The notes under the pieces: model-generated
What the model saw: only the letters and a program-made list of their open reading frames with translations
Told to the model about the DNA's origin: nothing
Database searches by the model: none
Program-made: the position numbers and the translations under genes
NCBI RefSeq assembly: GCF_043226085.1
Contig: NZ_CP171225.1
Span: forward strand, 2,480,001-2,544,000
Direction: 5' to 3'
DNA from: Amaricoccus sp003258405
Lineage (GTDB): Bacteria; Pseudomonadota; Alphaproteobacteria; Rhodobacterales; Rhodobacteraceae
Length of the DNA stretch: 64,000 nt
Part shown: piece after piece, positions 1 through 10,224 of the stretch
Position numbering within the stretch: position 1 is the first letter of the stretch
How the letters are laid out: every line of letters starts with the position of its first letter

Positions 1-141
1 ATGGGCGCGGCTTGCCTCGATGTCCTGGGCTGCAAGACGCTTGTCGAAGTCGATCGAGGCATTGATCGCTTCCATGATCGCGTCGGGCCCGGCGGCGAAG
101 CGTCCGCCCCACATGGCGTTGGAGGTCTTTGTGTCGGTCAT
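1..141 (-). CDS. argH: Argininosuccinate lyase, N-terminal 47 codons (cut by window edge)
   Basis: Reading leftward from an ATG at 141, the 47 visible codons give the typical ArgH N terminus: MWGGRF at residues 10-15, then a stretch containing GPDAIMEAINASI and AAQDI. ArgH splits argininosuccinate into arginine and fumarate in the last step of arginine synthesis. The rest of the protein, including the catalytic regions, lies beyond the left edge. The gene diverges from tlpA with only 31 bp between the start codons, so their promoters must overlap. This argH-tlpA divergence is common in Rhodobacterales. Confidence 0.93.
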   Translation of the reverse strand, partial: MTDTKTSNAMWGGRFAAGPDAIMEAINASIDFDKRLAAQDIEASRAH

Positions 142-172
142 TTGTTCCGCCGTCGAATATCGGGAAAGTCGG

Positions 173-778
173 ATGAAGCGCCTGAACGTTCTTCTTTGCG
201 CCCTGCTCTACACCGGGCTTGCCGCCATCGCAAACCCCGCGGGGGCGCAGGCGCTCGACGCGGCGCAGCGGGCGGAGCTTTCGGAGCTCCGCGAGGGCGA
301 CATGCGCAAGCTCGTGATCCACGAGGCGCCGCTGCCGGCGGGCACGGCGGCCTACAGCGATTTCGACGGCGAGACGCACCAGCTGGCGGACTCGAACGGG
401 CAGGTGCGGCTGGTGAACTTCTGGGCGACCTGGTGCGCGCCCTGCCGCACGGAAAAGCCCTCGCTCGACCAGCTCGAGGCGGAGCTTGCCGGCCCGGATT
501 TCGAGGTGATCGCGATCGCGACGGGGCGGAACCCGCCCGAGGCGATCCACCGCTTCAACGACGAGGTGGGGATCGTGGCGCTCACCACCTATCTCGATCC
601 GAAGAGCGAGCTTGCCTCGGAGATGCAGGTGCCGGGGCTGCCGGTGACGGTGGTGCTCAACCGCGAGGGGATGGAGATCGCGCGGCTGATGGGCGGCGCC
701 GACTGGGCGAGCGAGAGTGCGCGCCGGATCGTCGATTATCTGGTCGCGCTTCCCGCGCCGGAGCCCTCGGCCGGGTGA
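173..778 (+). CDS. tlpA: TlpA-family thiol:disulfide reductase, exported
   Basis: A 201-residue periplasmic thioredoxin-fold protein. An N-terminal hydrophobic signal segment (about residues 4-25, ending AGA) is followed by a TlpA/ResA-type domain with the active site WCAPC (Cys88 and Cys91) and the cis-proline segment PGLPVT near residue 150. TlpA-like proteins keep thiols reduced in the periplasm, for example during cytochrome c or cytochrome oxidase assembly. The ATG at 173 is chosen because it begins the signal peptide; the frame stays open further upstream only where it runs antisense to argH. The substrate cannot be deduced from the sequence. Confidence 0.9.
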   Translation: MKRLNVLLCALLYTGLAAIANPAGAQALDAAQRAELSELREGDMRKLVIHEAPLPAGTAAYSDFDGETHQLADSNGQVRLVNFWATWCAPCRTEKPSLDQLEAELAGPDFEVIAIATGRNPPEAIHRFNDEVGIVALTTYLDPKSELASEMQVPGLPVTVVLNREGMEIARLMGGADWASESARRIVDYLVALPAPEPSAG

Positions 779-786
779 GGCGCACG

Positions 787-807
787 GGGCCTGCCTCAGG
801 CGGGCCC
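787..807. terminator. GC-rich hairpin between convergent tlpA and trmO
   Basis: GGGCCTGCC and GGCGGGCCC pair as a 9-bp stem (one G-T wobble) around a TCA loop. It lies between the convergent stops of tlpA (778) and trmO (796) and includes the last codons of trmO. There is no T-run on either side, so intrinsic termination is only a possibility. Confidence 0.35.
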
Positions 808-1257
808 ACCATGGGCGCAGCGGGCGGGCTTGAGATCGATGAGGGGCGTGCCGTCGAGGCAGTCGAGGCTCCGGACGATCAGGCGCGGCCCCTCGACACG
901 GACAAGGCGGACGCGCGCGGTGCCGATCGGATTGGGCCGGACCGGCGAGCGCAGCGCGAAGGTGCCGCGGCTGTAGCCGTGGTTGCGCGGGCTCTGGCGG
1001 ACGAGATCGCGTCGGGCGCGGTCGAGCCAGTAGAGCACCTCGAGGGTCTCGTGCCGTTCGATGCCTTCGAGCGCCGGAACCCAGGGCGCGAAGATCTCGA
1101 GGGTGCATTCGGGCCCGGAGGGGTCGCCCTGGCGCGGGCAGTCCGCGCGATCGGTCCAAGGGGTGTGGATGCGGCCGATGAAATGGAGGCTTGCATCGAA
1201 GCCTTCGGGCGGCTCGACCCGGATCTCGCCCTCGCGGATGTCCTCGTCTGCGGCCAT
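796..1257 (-). CDS. trmO: TrmO-family tRNA methyltransferase (TsaA/YaeB domain)
   Basis: A 153-residue single-domain protein of the TsaA/YaeB family. Family features are GRIHTPW near residue 28, a central HETLEVLYWLD segment and the SAM-binding stretch RSPVRPNPIG around residue 104. In E. coli, TrmO methylates N6 of the t6A base next to the anticodon in certain tRNAs, using S-adenosylmethionine. It is the last gene of a leftward group, 19 bp after the Trm112-like gene. Family assignment is firm; the exact tRNA target is inferred from homologues. Confidence 0.88.
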   Translation of the reverse strand: MAADEDIREGEIRVEPPEGFDASLHFIGRIHTPWTDRADCPRQGDPSGPECTLEIFAPWVPALEGIERHETLEVLYWLDRARRDLVRQSPRNHGYSRGTFALRSPVRPNPIGTARVRLVRVEGPRLIVRSLDCLDGTPLIDLKPARCAHGGPA

Positions 1258-1276
1258 GGCGCGCGCCCCCGTGTCC

Positions 1277-1510
1277 TCAGTCCTCGAGCTTCCGTGCCTC
1301 GTCCACCAGCATCACCGGGATGCCGTTGTGGATCGGGTAGGCGAGATGCGCGCCCTTCGAGATGAGTTCCTGCCGCTCGGCATCGTAGACAAGCGCGCCG
1401 CGGGTGACCGGGCAGACGAGGAACTCGAGCAGCCTGCGGTCGATATGGTGCGTATCCGGGCGCGGCGCGACGGTTTCCGCCGGCTCTGTGGGTTCCATGG
1501 GTCCGTTCAC
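1277..1510 (-). CDS. Trm112/YcaR-family small protein
   Basis: A 77-residue protein with the Trm112 fold signature: LLEFLVCPVTRGALVYD in the middle, then AYPIHNGIPVML. Eukaryotic Trm112 proteins activate methyltransferases; bacterial members are small and poorly characterised. A GTG start at 1510 overlaps the TGA stop of the upstream Lon-domain gene (GTGA), indicating coupled translation; an in-frame ATG at 1498 is the alternative. Only one cysteine remains of the usual metal-binding set. A TrmO-type methyltransferase lies just downstream, but a partnership is only a guess. Confidence 0.85.
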   Translation of the reverse strand: MNGPMEPTEPAETVAPRPDTHHIDRRLLEFLVCPVTRGALVYDAERQELISKGAHLAYPIHNGIPVMLVDEARKLED

Positions 1511-2172
1511 TGCACCGCTCCTTCGTCGCCGCCTCCGCCGCGGAGGGCGAATTCCATCAGGGTCACCAGCGTCTCGCGCCGGTTGGTCAGGGTCGGCGCC
1601 TCGAGCAGCGCCTGCTTCTCTTCCGGGTCGAACGGGCAGAGGATCGAGAGGGAGTTGATGAGAAGCTCCGCATCGGCCTCCTTCATGCTGTCCCAGTCGG
1701 ACGCGAGCTGGGCGGCATCGAAGTAGCGCGAGAGCACCTCGAGGAAGGCCTCGCGATCGAAGGTCTCGTCACTTTCGCTGCGGTTGAGGTCGCGCTCGAA
1801 CGAGCTCCAGTCCACGGCGGCGCGGCGATAGGGGGTGAAACCCTCGGTCTCTTCGCGGAGACGGAAGCGGCAGGCGCCGTGGAGGGTGATGAGATAACGC
1901 CCGTCCTCGGTTTCCTGCATCGCCGTCACCCGACCGGCGCAGCCGATGCGGTGGAGCCGCCCCTCGGCGCCGCGGCGATCGGGCATGGCAATGGGCTGCA
2001 CCATGCCGATGAGGCGGTCAGGCGTCTTGAGCGTGTCCTCGAGCATCGCGAGGTAGCGCGGCTCGAAGATGTTGAGGGGAAGCCGGGCGCGCGGCAGGAG
2101 CAGCGCACCGGGCAGCGGGAAGATCGGGATTACCTCCGGCAGATCCGCAAGACCGAACTTCTTGACCATCAT
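1507..2172 (-). CDS. LON peptidase substrate-binding domain protein
   Basis: A 221-residue protein made only of the Lon N-terminal (substrate-binding) domain. It opens with IPIFPLPGALLLPRA and LPLNIFEPRYLAML and later has the GCAGRVT motif, all typical of the family. The ATPase and protease parts of Lon are absent, as usual for this stand-alone family, whose role is not established. Two ATGs (2172 and 2169) are in tandem. It follows the thioredoxin-TPR gene by 15 bp and overlaps the next gene by 4 bp, so the group is probably one transcript. Confidence 0.9.
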   Translation of the reverse strand: MMVKKFGLADLPEVIPIFPLPGALLLPRARLPLNIFEPRYLAMLEDTLKTPDRLIGMVQPIAMPDRRGAEGRLHRIGCAGRVTAMQETEDGRYLITLHGACRFRLREETEGFTPYRRAAVDWSSFERDLNRSESDETFDREAFLEVLSRYFDAAQLASDWDSMKEADAELLINSLSILCPFDPEEKQALLEAPTLTNRRETLVTLMEFALRGGGGDEGAVQ

Positions 2173-2187
2173 CCCGCCCCCCCGGGG

Positions 2188-3093
2188 TCAGGCGAAGATC
2201 ATGGAGGAAAGGCGGCGGCGGCCCTTCTGGGCGAGCTCGCTCTTCGGCCCGAGACTGTCGAAGATCTTGAAGAGCTGCTCCTTCGCCGCACCCTCGTTCC
2301 ACTCGCGGTCGCGGCGGAAGAGCTCGAGCAGCGTATCGATCGCCCCGGCGCTGTCGCCCTTGGCAACGAGCGCGAGCGCGAGGTCGTAGCGCGCCTTGTG
2401 ATCGTTCGGGTCCTTTTCGACGGCCTCGCGGAGGCCGCCCTCGGCGGAAGCCGCCCCGGCGCTCGCCTCGGCGAGCTCGATCTTGGCCCGAACGCTGGCG
2501 AGCGCGGGATCCCCGGCCTTTTCGGGCGGCGCGAGATCGAGAACGTCCCGCGCCTTCACGAGATCACCGGCGGCAATATAGGCGCGCGCGAGGCCCGAGA
2601 GCGCCGCGACATTGTCGGGCTCCTCGCCGAGAATGGCGCCGAAGGTCTGGGCGGCATCGGCGAGCGCGCCTTCCTCGAGCATTTCCTCGGCGGCGGCGAG
2701 CGCTTCCTCGAGCCCGGCATCCCCGCCCGACATCTGCACGAGGCGGTCGATGAAGGCCTTGATCTGCGAGGGCTGCTGGGCGCCCATGAAGCCGTCCACC
2801 GGCTGGCCGTTCACGAAGGCAAAGACTGCCGGGATCGACTGGACCTGCAGCTGGGCCGCGATGCGCTGGTTCTGGTCGACGTCGATCTTGACGAGCCGCA
2901 CCTTGCCGCGCGCATCGGTCACCGCCTTCTCGAGGACAGGGCCGAGCGACTTGCACGGGCCGCACCAGGTGGCCCAGAAGTCCACTATGACCGGAACCTC
3001 GCGGGAGGCCTCGATCACGTCGGCCATGAAGGTGGCCTCGGTGCCCTCCTTGATGAGGTCGGTCTTGCCCTGGGGTGCAAGGTTCAATTCCAT
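2188..3093 (-). CDS. cnoX: Thioredoxin-TPR chaperedoxin (CnoX-like)
   Basis: A 301-residue fusion. An N-terminal thioredoxin domain (about residues 15-115) carries the intact active site WCGPC (Cys44, Cys47), and a tetratricopeptide half (about 125-300) contains the terminal co-chaperone repeats. This is the CnoX (YbbN) family, which holds unfolding proteins under oxidative stress and passes them to GroEL or DnaK. E. coli CnoX lacks the full CXXC; this one keeps it and may also act as a reductase. The ATG at 3093 is preceded by GGAAGGAAG. It heads the leftward group of Lon-domain, Trm112 and TrmO genes. Confidence 0.9.
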   Translation of the reverse strand: MELNLAPQGKTDLIKEGTEATFMADVIEASREVPVIVDFWATWCGPCKSLGPVLEKAVTDARGKVRLVKIDVDQNQRIAAQLQVQSIPAVFAFVNGQPVDGFMGAQQPSQIKAFIDRLVQMSGGDAGLEEALAAAEEMLEEGALADAAQTFGAILGEEPDNVAALSGLARAYIAAGDLVKARDVLDLAPPEKAGDPALASVRAKIELAEASAGAASAEGGLREAVEKDPNDHKARYDLALALVAKGDSAGAIDTLLELFRRDREWNEGAAKEQLFKIFDSLGPKSELAQKGRRRLSSMIFA

Positions 3094-3549
3094 CGGACTT
3101 CCTTCCCTTCCGGGGTCCGGCGCATCGCCGGGCGCCGGAGACGCGTTCCTGCAGGATCTACGTGGTGTAGCGTCCGGCACCCGTCAAGCGCAATGCACGA
3201 ATCACGGCTGCACCCGGGCGCCCAATCCGCCGGTTCTGCCCGACTCCGCGCCGCTTGCGCCGTCTGAAAATCCGGCAGGACGCCCCTTCTGCCTGTCGGT
3301 TGACCGGTTTCGGGGTGTCGTGCCGCGCGCAGTCGTGATCGGTGCGCCATCGGCGCGCGGCGCCCCGCCTTGCGCGGCCCGGCCCTTCCCGATGTTCGCC
3401 TGCCCTGCCCCTCTGTGACGATACATGGAAGCGTGGGCAGCTCTGCGGACGAGCGTTGCCGATCCCGGTCTTCTCCCCGCCCCTCCACGTTCTCGTAAGA
3501 GGGCCGAGGCGCGACGGCACCGGGGAAACTCCGGTCGGCGCCTTTCCCC
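3094..3549. other. 456-bp gap without a recognisable gene
   Basis: The gap between the thioredoxin-TPR gene and the HD-hydrolase gene. Short open frames occur on both strands, but their translations are arginine/glycine/proline-rich and resemble nothing I know, as expected for random frames in GC-rich DNA. It must hold the promoter of the leftward thioredoxin-TPR unit. I see no tRNA, clear terminator or repeat. A small RNA cannot be excluded. Confidence 0.6.
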
Positions 3550-4152
3550 TCAGCCCGGCAGGGCCGATTCGTCGAGCAGGGCGGCGTGGCGGGCGAGGAA
3601 ATCGCGCTTGGTCTCGGCGGGCGGCCGCAGATGCACCGCGAGCAGGGCGTCGTCCTCGAGCTTCGGGGCACCGAAGAGCCGGGTCGCCTCGGCCTGGGTG
3701 AAGCCCGCGATGCGGGTCGCCTCCACGAAGGCGGAGATGCGGTCGGCCCGCTTGATCTGGGTCTTGACCGTGCGCGGCAGCGTCGCCGGCAGGCCGAAGC
3801 GGAGGTGCACCGCCGCCGCGAGGCGGGCGTCGAGCGCGGCGTAGTCGGCGCCGATCGCGGCCTTCACCGGGGTGATCATGTCGCCGATCACGTATTCGGG
3901 CGCATCATGGAGCAGGGCCGCGAGGCGCCAGCAGGCGGGCGCGCGGGGGTAGAGCGCGCAGAAGATGCGCTCGACAAGCAGGGAATGTTCCGCGACCGAA
4001 TAGGGATGCTCGCCGAAGGTCTGGCCGTTCCAGCGCGCGACGAAGGCGAGGCCATGGGCGATGTCCTCGATCTCGATGTCGAGCGGCGAGGGATCGAGCA
4101 GGTCGAGCCTGCGCCCCGACAGCATCCTTTGCCATGCCCGCGCCTTGGCCAT
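3550..4152 (-). CDS. HD-domain phosphohydrolase (YfbR-like)
   Basis: A 200-residue HD-superfamily hydrolase. The metal-binding pattern is visible: a histidine in the FGEHPYSVAEHS segment (about residues 46-57), the HD pair in LLHDAPEYVIGD near residue 82, and the later aspartate in KRADRISAF. This arrangement is closest to the YfbR/COG1896 group, some of which are 5'-deoxynucleotidases. The substrate here is not known. It starts with ATG at 4152 and lies 42 bp downstream of the DMT transporter stop, possibly in one transcript with it. Confidence 0.85.
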   Translation of the reverse strand: MAKARAWQRMLSGRRLDLLDPSPLDIEIEDIAHGLAFVARWNGQTFGEHPYSVAEHSLLVERIFCALYPRAPACWRLAALLHDAPEYVIGDMITPVKAAIGADYAALDARLAAAVHLRFGLPATLPRTVKTQIKRADRISAFVEATRIAGFTQAEATRLFGAPKLEDDALLAVHLRPPAETKRDFLARHAALLDESALPG

Positions 4153-4194
4153 CCGCTGCCTCCCGTTTTCGTCCGATGGTTGTGCGAACGAGGG

Positions 4195-5136
4195 CTAAAC
4201 CTGTTTCCGGGGCGAGATCAAGCCGGCGGTCCGGCGGCCCGCCTGCTTCGCCTTCCATTCGCGCACGACAATATAGATGCCGCTCGCGATGATGACCGCC
4301 GCGCCGATGTAGGTCGCGAGATCGGGGATCTCGCCCCAGATCAGCCAGCCGAGCGCCGTGGCCCAGATGAGGGCGCTGTAATCGAGCGGAGCGACCACGA
4401 CGGCGGGCGCCACACGGAAGGCCTGGGTCATCATCGTCATGCCCGCCGTGCCGAAGAGGGCAATCCCGGCGAAGAGCCAGAGGTCGCCGGGGCGGATCGG
4501 CACCCAGACGAAGGGCACGATGAAGGCGCTCAGCAGCGCGCTCGCCCCGGTGAGGTAGAGGAGCACGGTCCAGATGCTCTCGCGGCGGTCCACCCAGCGG
4601 CTGCCGAGCATCAGCAGCGCATAGCCGAGTGCCGCCGCCACCGGCAGCAGCGAGGCGGGCTGGAAGGTCGCGCCGCCCGGACGGACGACGATCAGCACGC
4701 CCGCAAGGCCCGCAAGGACCGCGAGCCAGCGCCGCCAGCCGACATCCTCGGCGAGGAAGAGCGCCGAGAGCGCGGTGATGAAGACGGGCGCGACGAAGAT
4801 GAGCGCGGTCGCCTCGGCGAGGCCGAGCAGCCTGAGGCTCGAGAAGAAGAGGATCGTGGTGGCGATCCAGAGCACCCCGCGCAGCAGATGCGCGGCCGGG
4901 CGGTAGGAGCGCAGCGCGGCCGGCCCGCCCATCCGCAGCGTCAGGAGGAGCGCGAAGGGCAGCGCGATGATGTTGCGCATGAAGAGGATCTGGAGCGGCG
5001 AATAGCGCTCGGTGAGGATCTTGGCGAAGGTGTCGTTGCCACAGAGGCACATGACGCCGGCCAGCATCAGCACGATGCCCGTCGCCGTCTGCGGCCCGGA
5101 GGTCTCTGCACCACCCTGCGCGTCTGCCGTCGCCAT
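4195..5136 (-). CDS. DMT-superfamily transporter (EamA, two repeats)
   Basis: A 313-residue inner-membrane protein with about ten hydrophobic segments forming two EamA repeats. Landmarks are the early CLCGNDTFAK and LFMRNIIALPFALLL motifs and a second repeat from about residue 165. The C terminus is basic (KAKQAGRRTAG). EamA proteins export or import small metabolites such as amino acids or nucleosides; substrate cannot be read from sequence. Homologues in Rhodobacterales are simply called DMT transporters. Confidence 0.88.
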   Translation of the reverse strand: MATADAQGGAETSGPQTATGIVLMLAGVMCLCGNDTFAKILTERYSPLQILFMRNIIALPFALLLTLRMGGPAALRSYRPAAHLLRGVLWIATTILFFSSLRLLGLAEATALIFVAPVFITALSALFLAEDVGWRRWLAVLAGLAGVLIVVRPGGATFQPASLLPVAAALGYALLMLGSRWVDRRESIWTVLLYLTGASALLSAFIVPFVWVPIRPGDLWLFAGIALFGTAGMTMMTQAFRVAPAVVVAPLDYSALIWATALGWLIWGEIPDLATYIGAAVIIASGIYIVVREWKAKQAGRRTAGLISPRKQV

Positions 5137-5227
5137 CCCTGTTTCCCCCGTCCTGATCGCCGCCGCGCGGCCGGACGCCCGCTGATAGCCGAAGCGGGGC
5201 CGCGGCGGGAAGGGTTTGCGGGCGGGA

Positions 5228-6193
5228 TCAGTGGTGGACGGTCAGCTCGTCGGGGAAGCGGTCGAGATAGTCGCAGAAGCGGCCGGTGGCGAGCAGATGG
5301 CGCCAGAAGGCGCTGCGCAGGAATTCGCGGTTCTCGTGCGGCGCCTTGCCATCGGGGCCGATCGGCGGCGCGTCGGGGAAATGCGCGGCGAAGAAGGCGC
5401 GGTAGGCGCGGCGGAAACGGCGCGGGAGCGCCCCTCCGCTATGGGTCCAGGGCTTCTTCGGGCCAATGAAATGCACGACATTCGCCCCCTCCATCGCCTC
5501 GAAGAACAGCGAGGAGCGGGTGTACTGCCAGTTCCAGACCGGGTTGAGCTCGGCCCAGGCGCCCTGAAGCGTGCCATTGAGCAGATTCTGGTCGTGGCGG
5601 ATCATCTTCTCGCGGTTCTCGCGCCCGAAGGCGGTGCAGCGGCCGAGAAGGTCGCCGTCGTTGAAGCGCGCGACGTCGATGAGGAGCACGCCCGCGTTGA
5701 AGTAGCGCACCCCCGGCAGGCCCAGGCGGCGGAACTGGAGCGGCCGGCGCGAGGGCGTGCGCCACTGCATGTTGTCGCGCACCGCGCCGAGGATGTGCGG
5801 CCCGAGATCGACATCCAGCAGCGCGGAGAAATCGCCGCCCTGCACGAAGATGTCGCTGTCGAGATAGAGCATCCGGCGGTAGTCGGCCCGGAGCGCGAGG
5901 GGGAGCGCGAGGCGGAGATAGACCACCTGGGTCCGGCCCTCGTCGAGGCGGAGGCCGTCGAAGAGATCACCGGTGGTGATGCGGCAGTAGCGGATGTCGA
6001 GATGGGCGAGGCTCGGGGGCAGCGGCGTCTGCTCGCCCATGGCGCAGAGGCAGATGTCGAAATCGCGCTCGGGATGCAGGCGGGCAATCTGTTCGGCGGC
6101 GAAGAGCGCGAACTTCTCATATTTGCCATCGGCCGCAAAGACGATCGCCTTGTCGTGGCGGGCGGGGCGTGAGGCATCGAGCGTGGTTGTCAT
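5228..6193 (-). CDS. Family 8 glycosyltransferase
   Basis: A 321-residue cytoplasmic GT-A enzyme of family GT8. It has the nucleotide-sugar and metal-binding DXD motif in MLYLDSDIF (Asp112, Asp114), the FNAGVLLID motif, and the late histidine motif VVHFIGPKKPW. GT8 enzymes transfer glucose or galactose with retention, often onto lipopolysaccharide core or storage glycans. The ATG at 6193 follows GGAGCAGCC; a TTG 16 codons upstream is a weaker choice. The acceptor is unknown; an outer-membrane or capsule glycan is plausible. Confidence 0.87.
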   Translation of the reverse strand: MTTTLDASRPARHDKAIVFAADGKYEKFALFAAEQIARLHPERDFDICLCAMGEQTPLPPSLAHLDIRYCRITTGDLFDGLRLDEGRTQVVYLRLALPLALRADYRRMLYLDSDIFVQGGDFSALLDVDLGPHILGAVRDNMQWRTPSRRPLQFRRLGLPGVRYFNAGVLLIDVARFNDGDLLGRCTAFGRENREKMIRHDQNLLNGTLQGAWAELNPVWNWQYTRSSLFFEAMEGANVVHFIGPKKPWTHSGGALPRRFRRAYRAFFAAHFPDAPPIGPDGKAPHENREFLRSAFWRHLLATGRFCDYLDRFPDELTVHH

Positions 6194-6320
6194 GGCTGCT
6201 CCGGTCCGCGCGGGGGTCGTTGCGTTACGGGTGCTAAACAACCCCGCGGCTGTTGTCGAGCGCGGCGGGGGCTGCTAGGTGCCGGAGCGGAGCAGAGGAC
6301 TGCCAGGAACGGAGTTTTCC

Positions 6321-7705
<1,385 letters not shown>

Positions 7706-7712
<7 letters not shown>

Positions 7713-9727
7713 GCGGCCAGGGCACCGCCGTCGCGCACGCGGCGGCGGGGTCTCGGGCCGGGCACGGCACCGGTTTCCGCCGGCATCTCCGCGGTGCGGC
7801 CGAAGAGGTCGGCGAGGCTGGCGGCATCGAAGGCGCCGCTCCAGAGAAAACCCTGGCCGAAGCCGACACCGTGGGTTTCGAGCGCGAGGCGCTGGCCCTC
7901 GGTCTCGACGCCTTCGGCCACCACACGCATCCCCATGATTCGGGCGATCTCGACGGTCGCGGCCACCACAGCACGGTCCGGGCGGCTCGAGACGAGGCCT
8001 ATCACGAAGCTGCGGTCGAGCTTGATCTCGCTCACCGGCAGCTTCCTGAGATGTGCGAGCGAGGCGTGACCCATGCCGAAATCGTCGAGCGAGATCTCGA
8101 AGCCGAGATCGGCAATGGCATCGAGAATGAGCGGCACGGTGTCTGTGCCGCGGCCCATGAAGGCTTCCTCCGTCACCTCGATCACCACGCGCTCGGGCCC
8201 GACGCCGCTGACAGCCAGCGCACGGAGGCTTGCGAGCAGATCGACCGGTGATTTCAGGTCGAGCGGGTGGAGGTTGATCGCGATGCGACCGAGGTCGATC
8301 CCGGCCGCCTGCCAGCCGAGAATGTCGCCGCCGATCGTCTGCAGCACGGCATTGGTGACCGCGGGCAGCAGGCCGCGCTCGGCGGCGACCGGCAGGAACT
8401 CGGCGGGCGTGATCGGCCCGCGTTCGGGATGCTCCCAGCGCACCAGCGCCTCGGCCCCGGCATAGGCGCCGGTCGCGAGCTCGAAGATCGGCTGGTAGGC
8501 GAGGCGGATCTCGCGGCGGTCGAGCGCCTGCTGGAGCTGCACCTCGACCCAGTCCTGCCGCTCGATATGGGCGCGCAGCCTGGCATCGAAGAGGGTGAAA
8601 TGCCCGCGCCCGGCCTCCTTGGCCCGCGCCAGCGCCATGTCGGCCTTGGCCAGCAGCATGCCGGGCTCCCGACCATTGCCGGGATAGACCACGCCACCGA
8701 TCGAGGTGCCCGGAAAGACCTGGCGGCTGTCGAGCCAGGCGGGCTCCGCAAGGCCCTCGATGAGGTTATGCGCAAGCGCGGTTATGGCGTCCGGATCGGA
8801 GCGGTCCTGCACGATGATGGCGAATTCGTCGCCGCCGAGGCGGGCGAGCACGTCACGCGGCCCGAGGCGGGCGGCAAGCCTCCGGCCGACGAGCGCAAGC
8901 AGCGCGTCGCCGATCTGGTGGCCGAACGTGTCGTTGATGTTCTTGAACCGGTCGAGATCGAGCATGAAGACGGCGAATTTCGTGCCGGTGACCTCGGCCT
9001 CCGCGATCGCTTCGACGAGCCGGTCCATGAAGGCCTTGCGGTTGGGAAGGCCGGTGACGTGATCGACATAGGCGAGACGCGCGATGCGGTCATTGGCCTC
9101 CTCGAGCGCCTTGTGCGACGCATCCCGCTCGCGCGAGGTCTCGCCGACGCACCAGGCCGTGATCGCGAGATACCCGCCGAGCAGCATCGAGACCGCCGCG
9201 AGCGCCCATTCGGTGGCAAGGCCCACGTGCAGGGTAGAGAGGAGCAGGGCCGCGAGCACCGTTGTCTGATAGGCGAGGCAGGCCGCAAAGAACCGGTGGA
9301 GGATGAGCGTCGCGCCAGCAACCCTGCCGATACAGAGCACGATCGCGAGCATGCGCAGCTCGGACGGCGTGCCGGCGGTCGCGGTGACGAGCGCGAGCAC
9401 GGCCCAGGGCGAAGCCGTCAGGATCGCGGCGAAGACGAGCTTCCGCAAGAGGCGGCGCGAGACGATATCGTCGTCATAGCGGGCAAGCGACAAGGCGACA
9501 CTGGCGGCCAGCGCGCCGCAGATGAGTGTCAGCCCGCCCCAGATCGCCAGCGGCCCACCCCCGACCGACGGCCAGGCATATGTGACGAAGACCAGCACCG
9601 AGATCGCGCCGACAGCTGTCCCCTGGGGAACCCGCGCCATCACGGCCCGCAGGTCGCGCGGCTCCGGGCGCGTTCGCAGTGCCCGAAGGAAGGCACGCGT
9701 GCAGCCTTGTCGTTTTCGTCTCGTCAT
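7706..9727 (-). CDS. Membrane GGDEF-EAL cyclic-di-GMP enzyme
   Basis: A 673-residue protein with about six membrane helices (residues 36-193), a short linker, a GGDEF domain with RLGGDEF at 298-302, and an EAL domain beginning with EAL at 426-428. Synthase residues (LDLDRF, GGDEF) and phosphodiesterase residues (EAL, EVTEE, LDDFG, KLDRSF, AEGVE, GQGF) are present, so both activities are possible. The product-inhibition RXXD motif before GGDEF is replaced by GPRD. The membrane part is presumably the sensor. It converges on and overlaps ahcY by 7 bp. Confidence 0.93.
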
Positions 9728-10115
9728 TTCCGGCAGCCCCCGGCGCGGTTCGTTGTCGGAAAACCGTTAGCGCGTGGAAGCAAACAACACCTTTCCGAAA
9801 GCCGATTTGATGCAGCTGCGAAAGCGCAATTTTGACGCGAATGCCGGAGAGATGTTCATTGACTGTTCTGCGGATTCTGGCATAGTCGGCAGCATCGATG
9901 GCCAAGGCAGAAGAGCCTGTTATCATACCATCGCCCTCCACAGCAGCACGGATTGCCTATTCCATTGCACCGAGGATCTTCGGATCCGAGGGTCGTGCGG
10001 GCCTGCGGAATTTCAGGAAAAGCGAATGTGCGCAGCTCTGCGGGTGTGGGGTTCGCCGAGCTTGTGCCGCGCACCTGGAAAGCCGCGTACTGGGGTCTAT
10101 AGTCCGCACGTTGCT

Positions 10116-10152
10116 GTCGGGGGGGTTCCTTGAGGGGGGAATTCCCCCCGAC
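10116..10152. repeat. G-rich inverted repeat
   Basis: GTCGGGGGG at 10116-10124 is complementary to CCCCCCGAC at 10144-10152, with a further TTCC/GGAA pairing inside. It would form a very stable hairpin on either strand. No T-run follows, so it is not a standard terminator. Function unknown. Confidence 0.6.
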
Positions 10153-10166
10153 GCATGTCCGGCGCC

Positions 10167-10185
10167 CTGCGCCGGAGCGGCGCAG
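10167..10185 (-). terminator. Hairpin downstream of the lipoprotein gene
   Basis: CTGCGCC and GGCGCAG form a 7-bp stem around GGAGC, about 40 nt past the stop of the leftward lipoprotein gene. It lacks a U-tract. It may end or stabilise the lipoprotein transcript. Confidence 0.35.
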
Positions 10186-10224
10186 GCCCGAAGGCCCGAA
10201 GGCCCCCGCCGCAACCGATCCGGA

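Larger units (their letters stand above)
9728..10224. other. 497-bp gap without a recognisable gene
   Basis: The gap between the start of the GGDEF-EAL gene and the stop of the small lipoprotein gene. Its left half is less GC-rich than the surroundings and must contain the GGDEF-EAL promoter. Its right half holds two strong inverted repeats (10116-10152 and 10167-10185) and 2.6 tandem copies of GGCCCGAA at 10185-10205. Short open frames here have no recognisable product. Confidence 0.6.

Noticed and set aside
3158..3520. Small open frames in the gap before the HD-hydrolase gene
   Set aside because: Translations on both strands are low-complexity and start without ribosome-binding sites.
6194..6320. 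SAH or SAM riboswitch before ahcY
   Set aside because: I looked for known SAH-riboswitch segments in the 127-bp leader and found none; only GC-rich hairpins are present.
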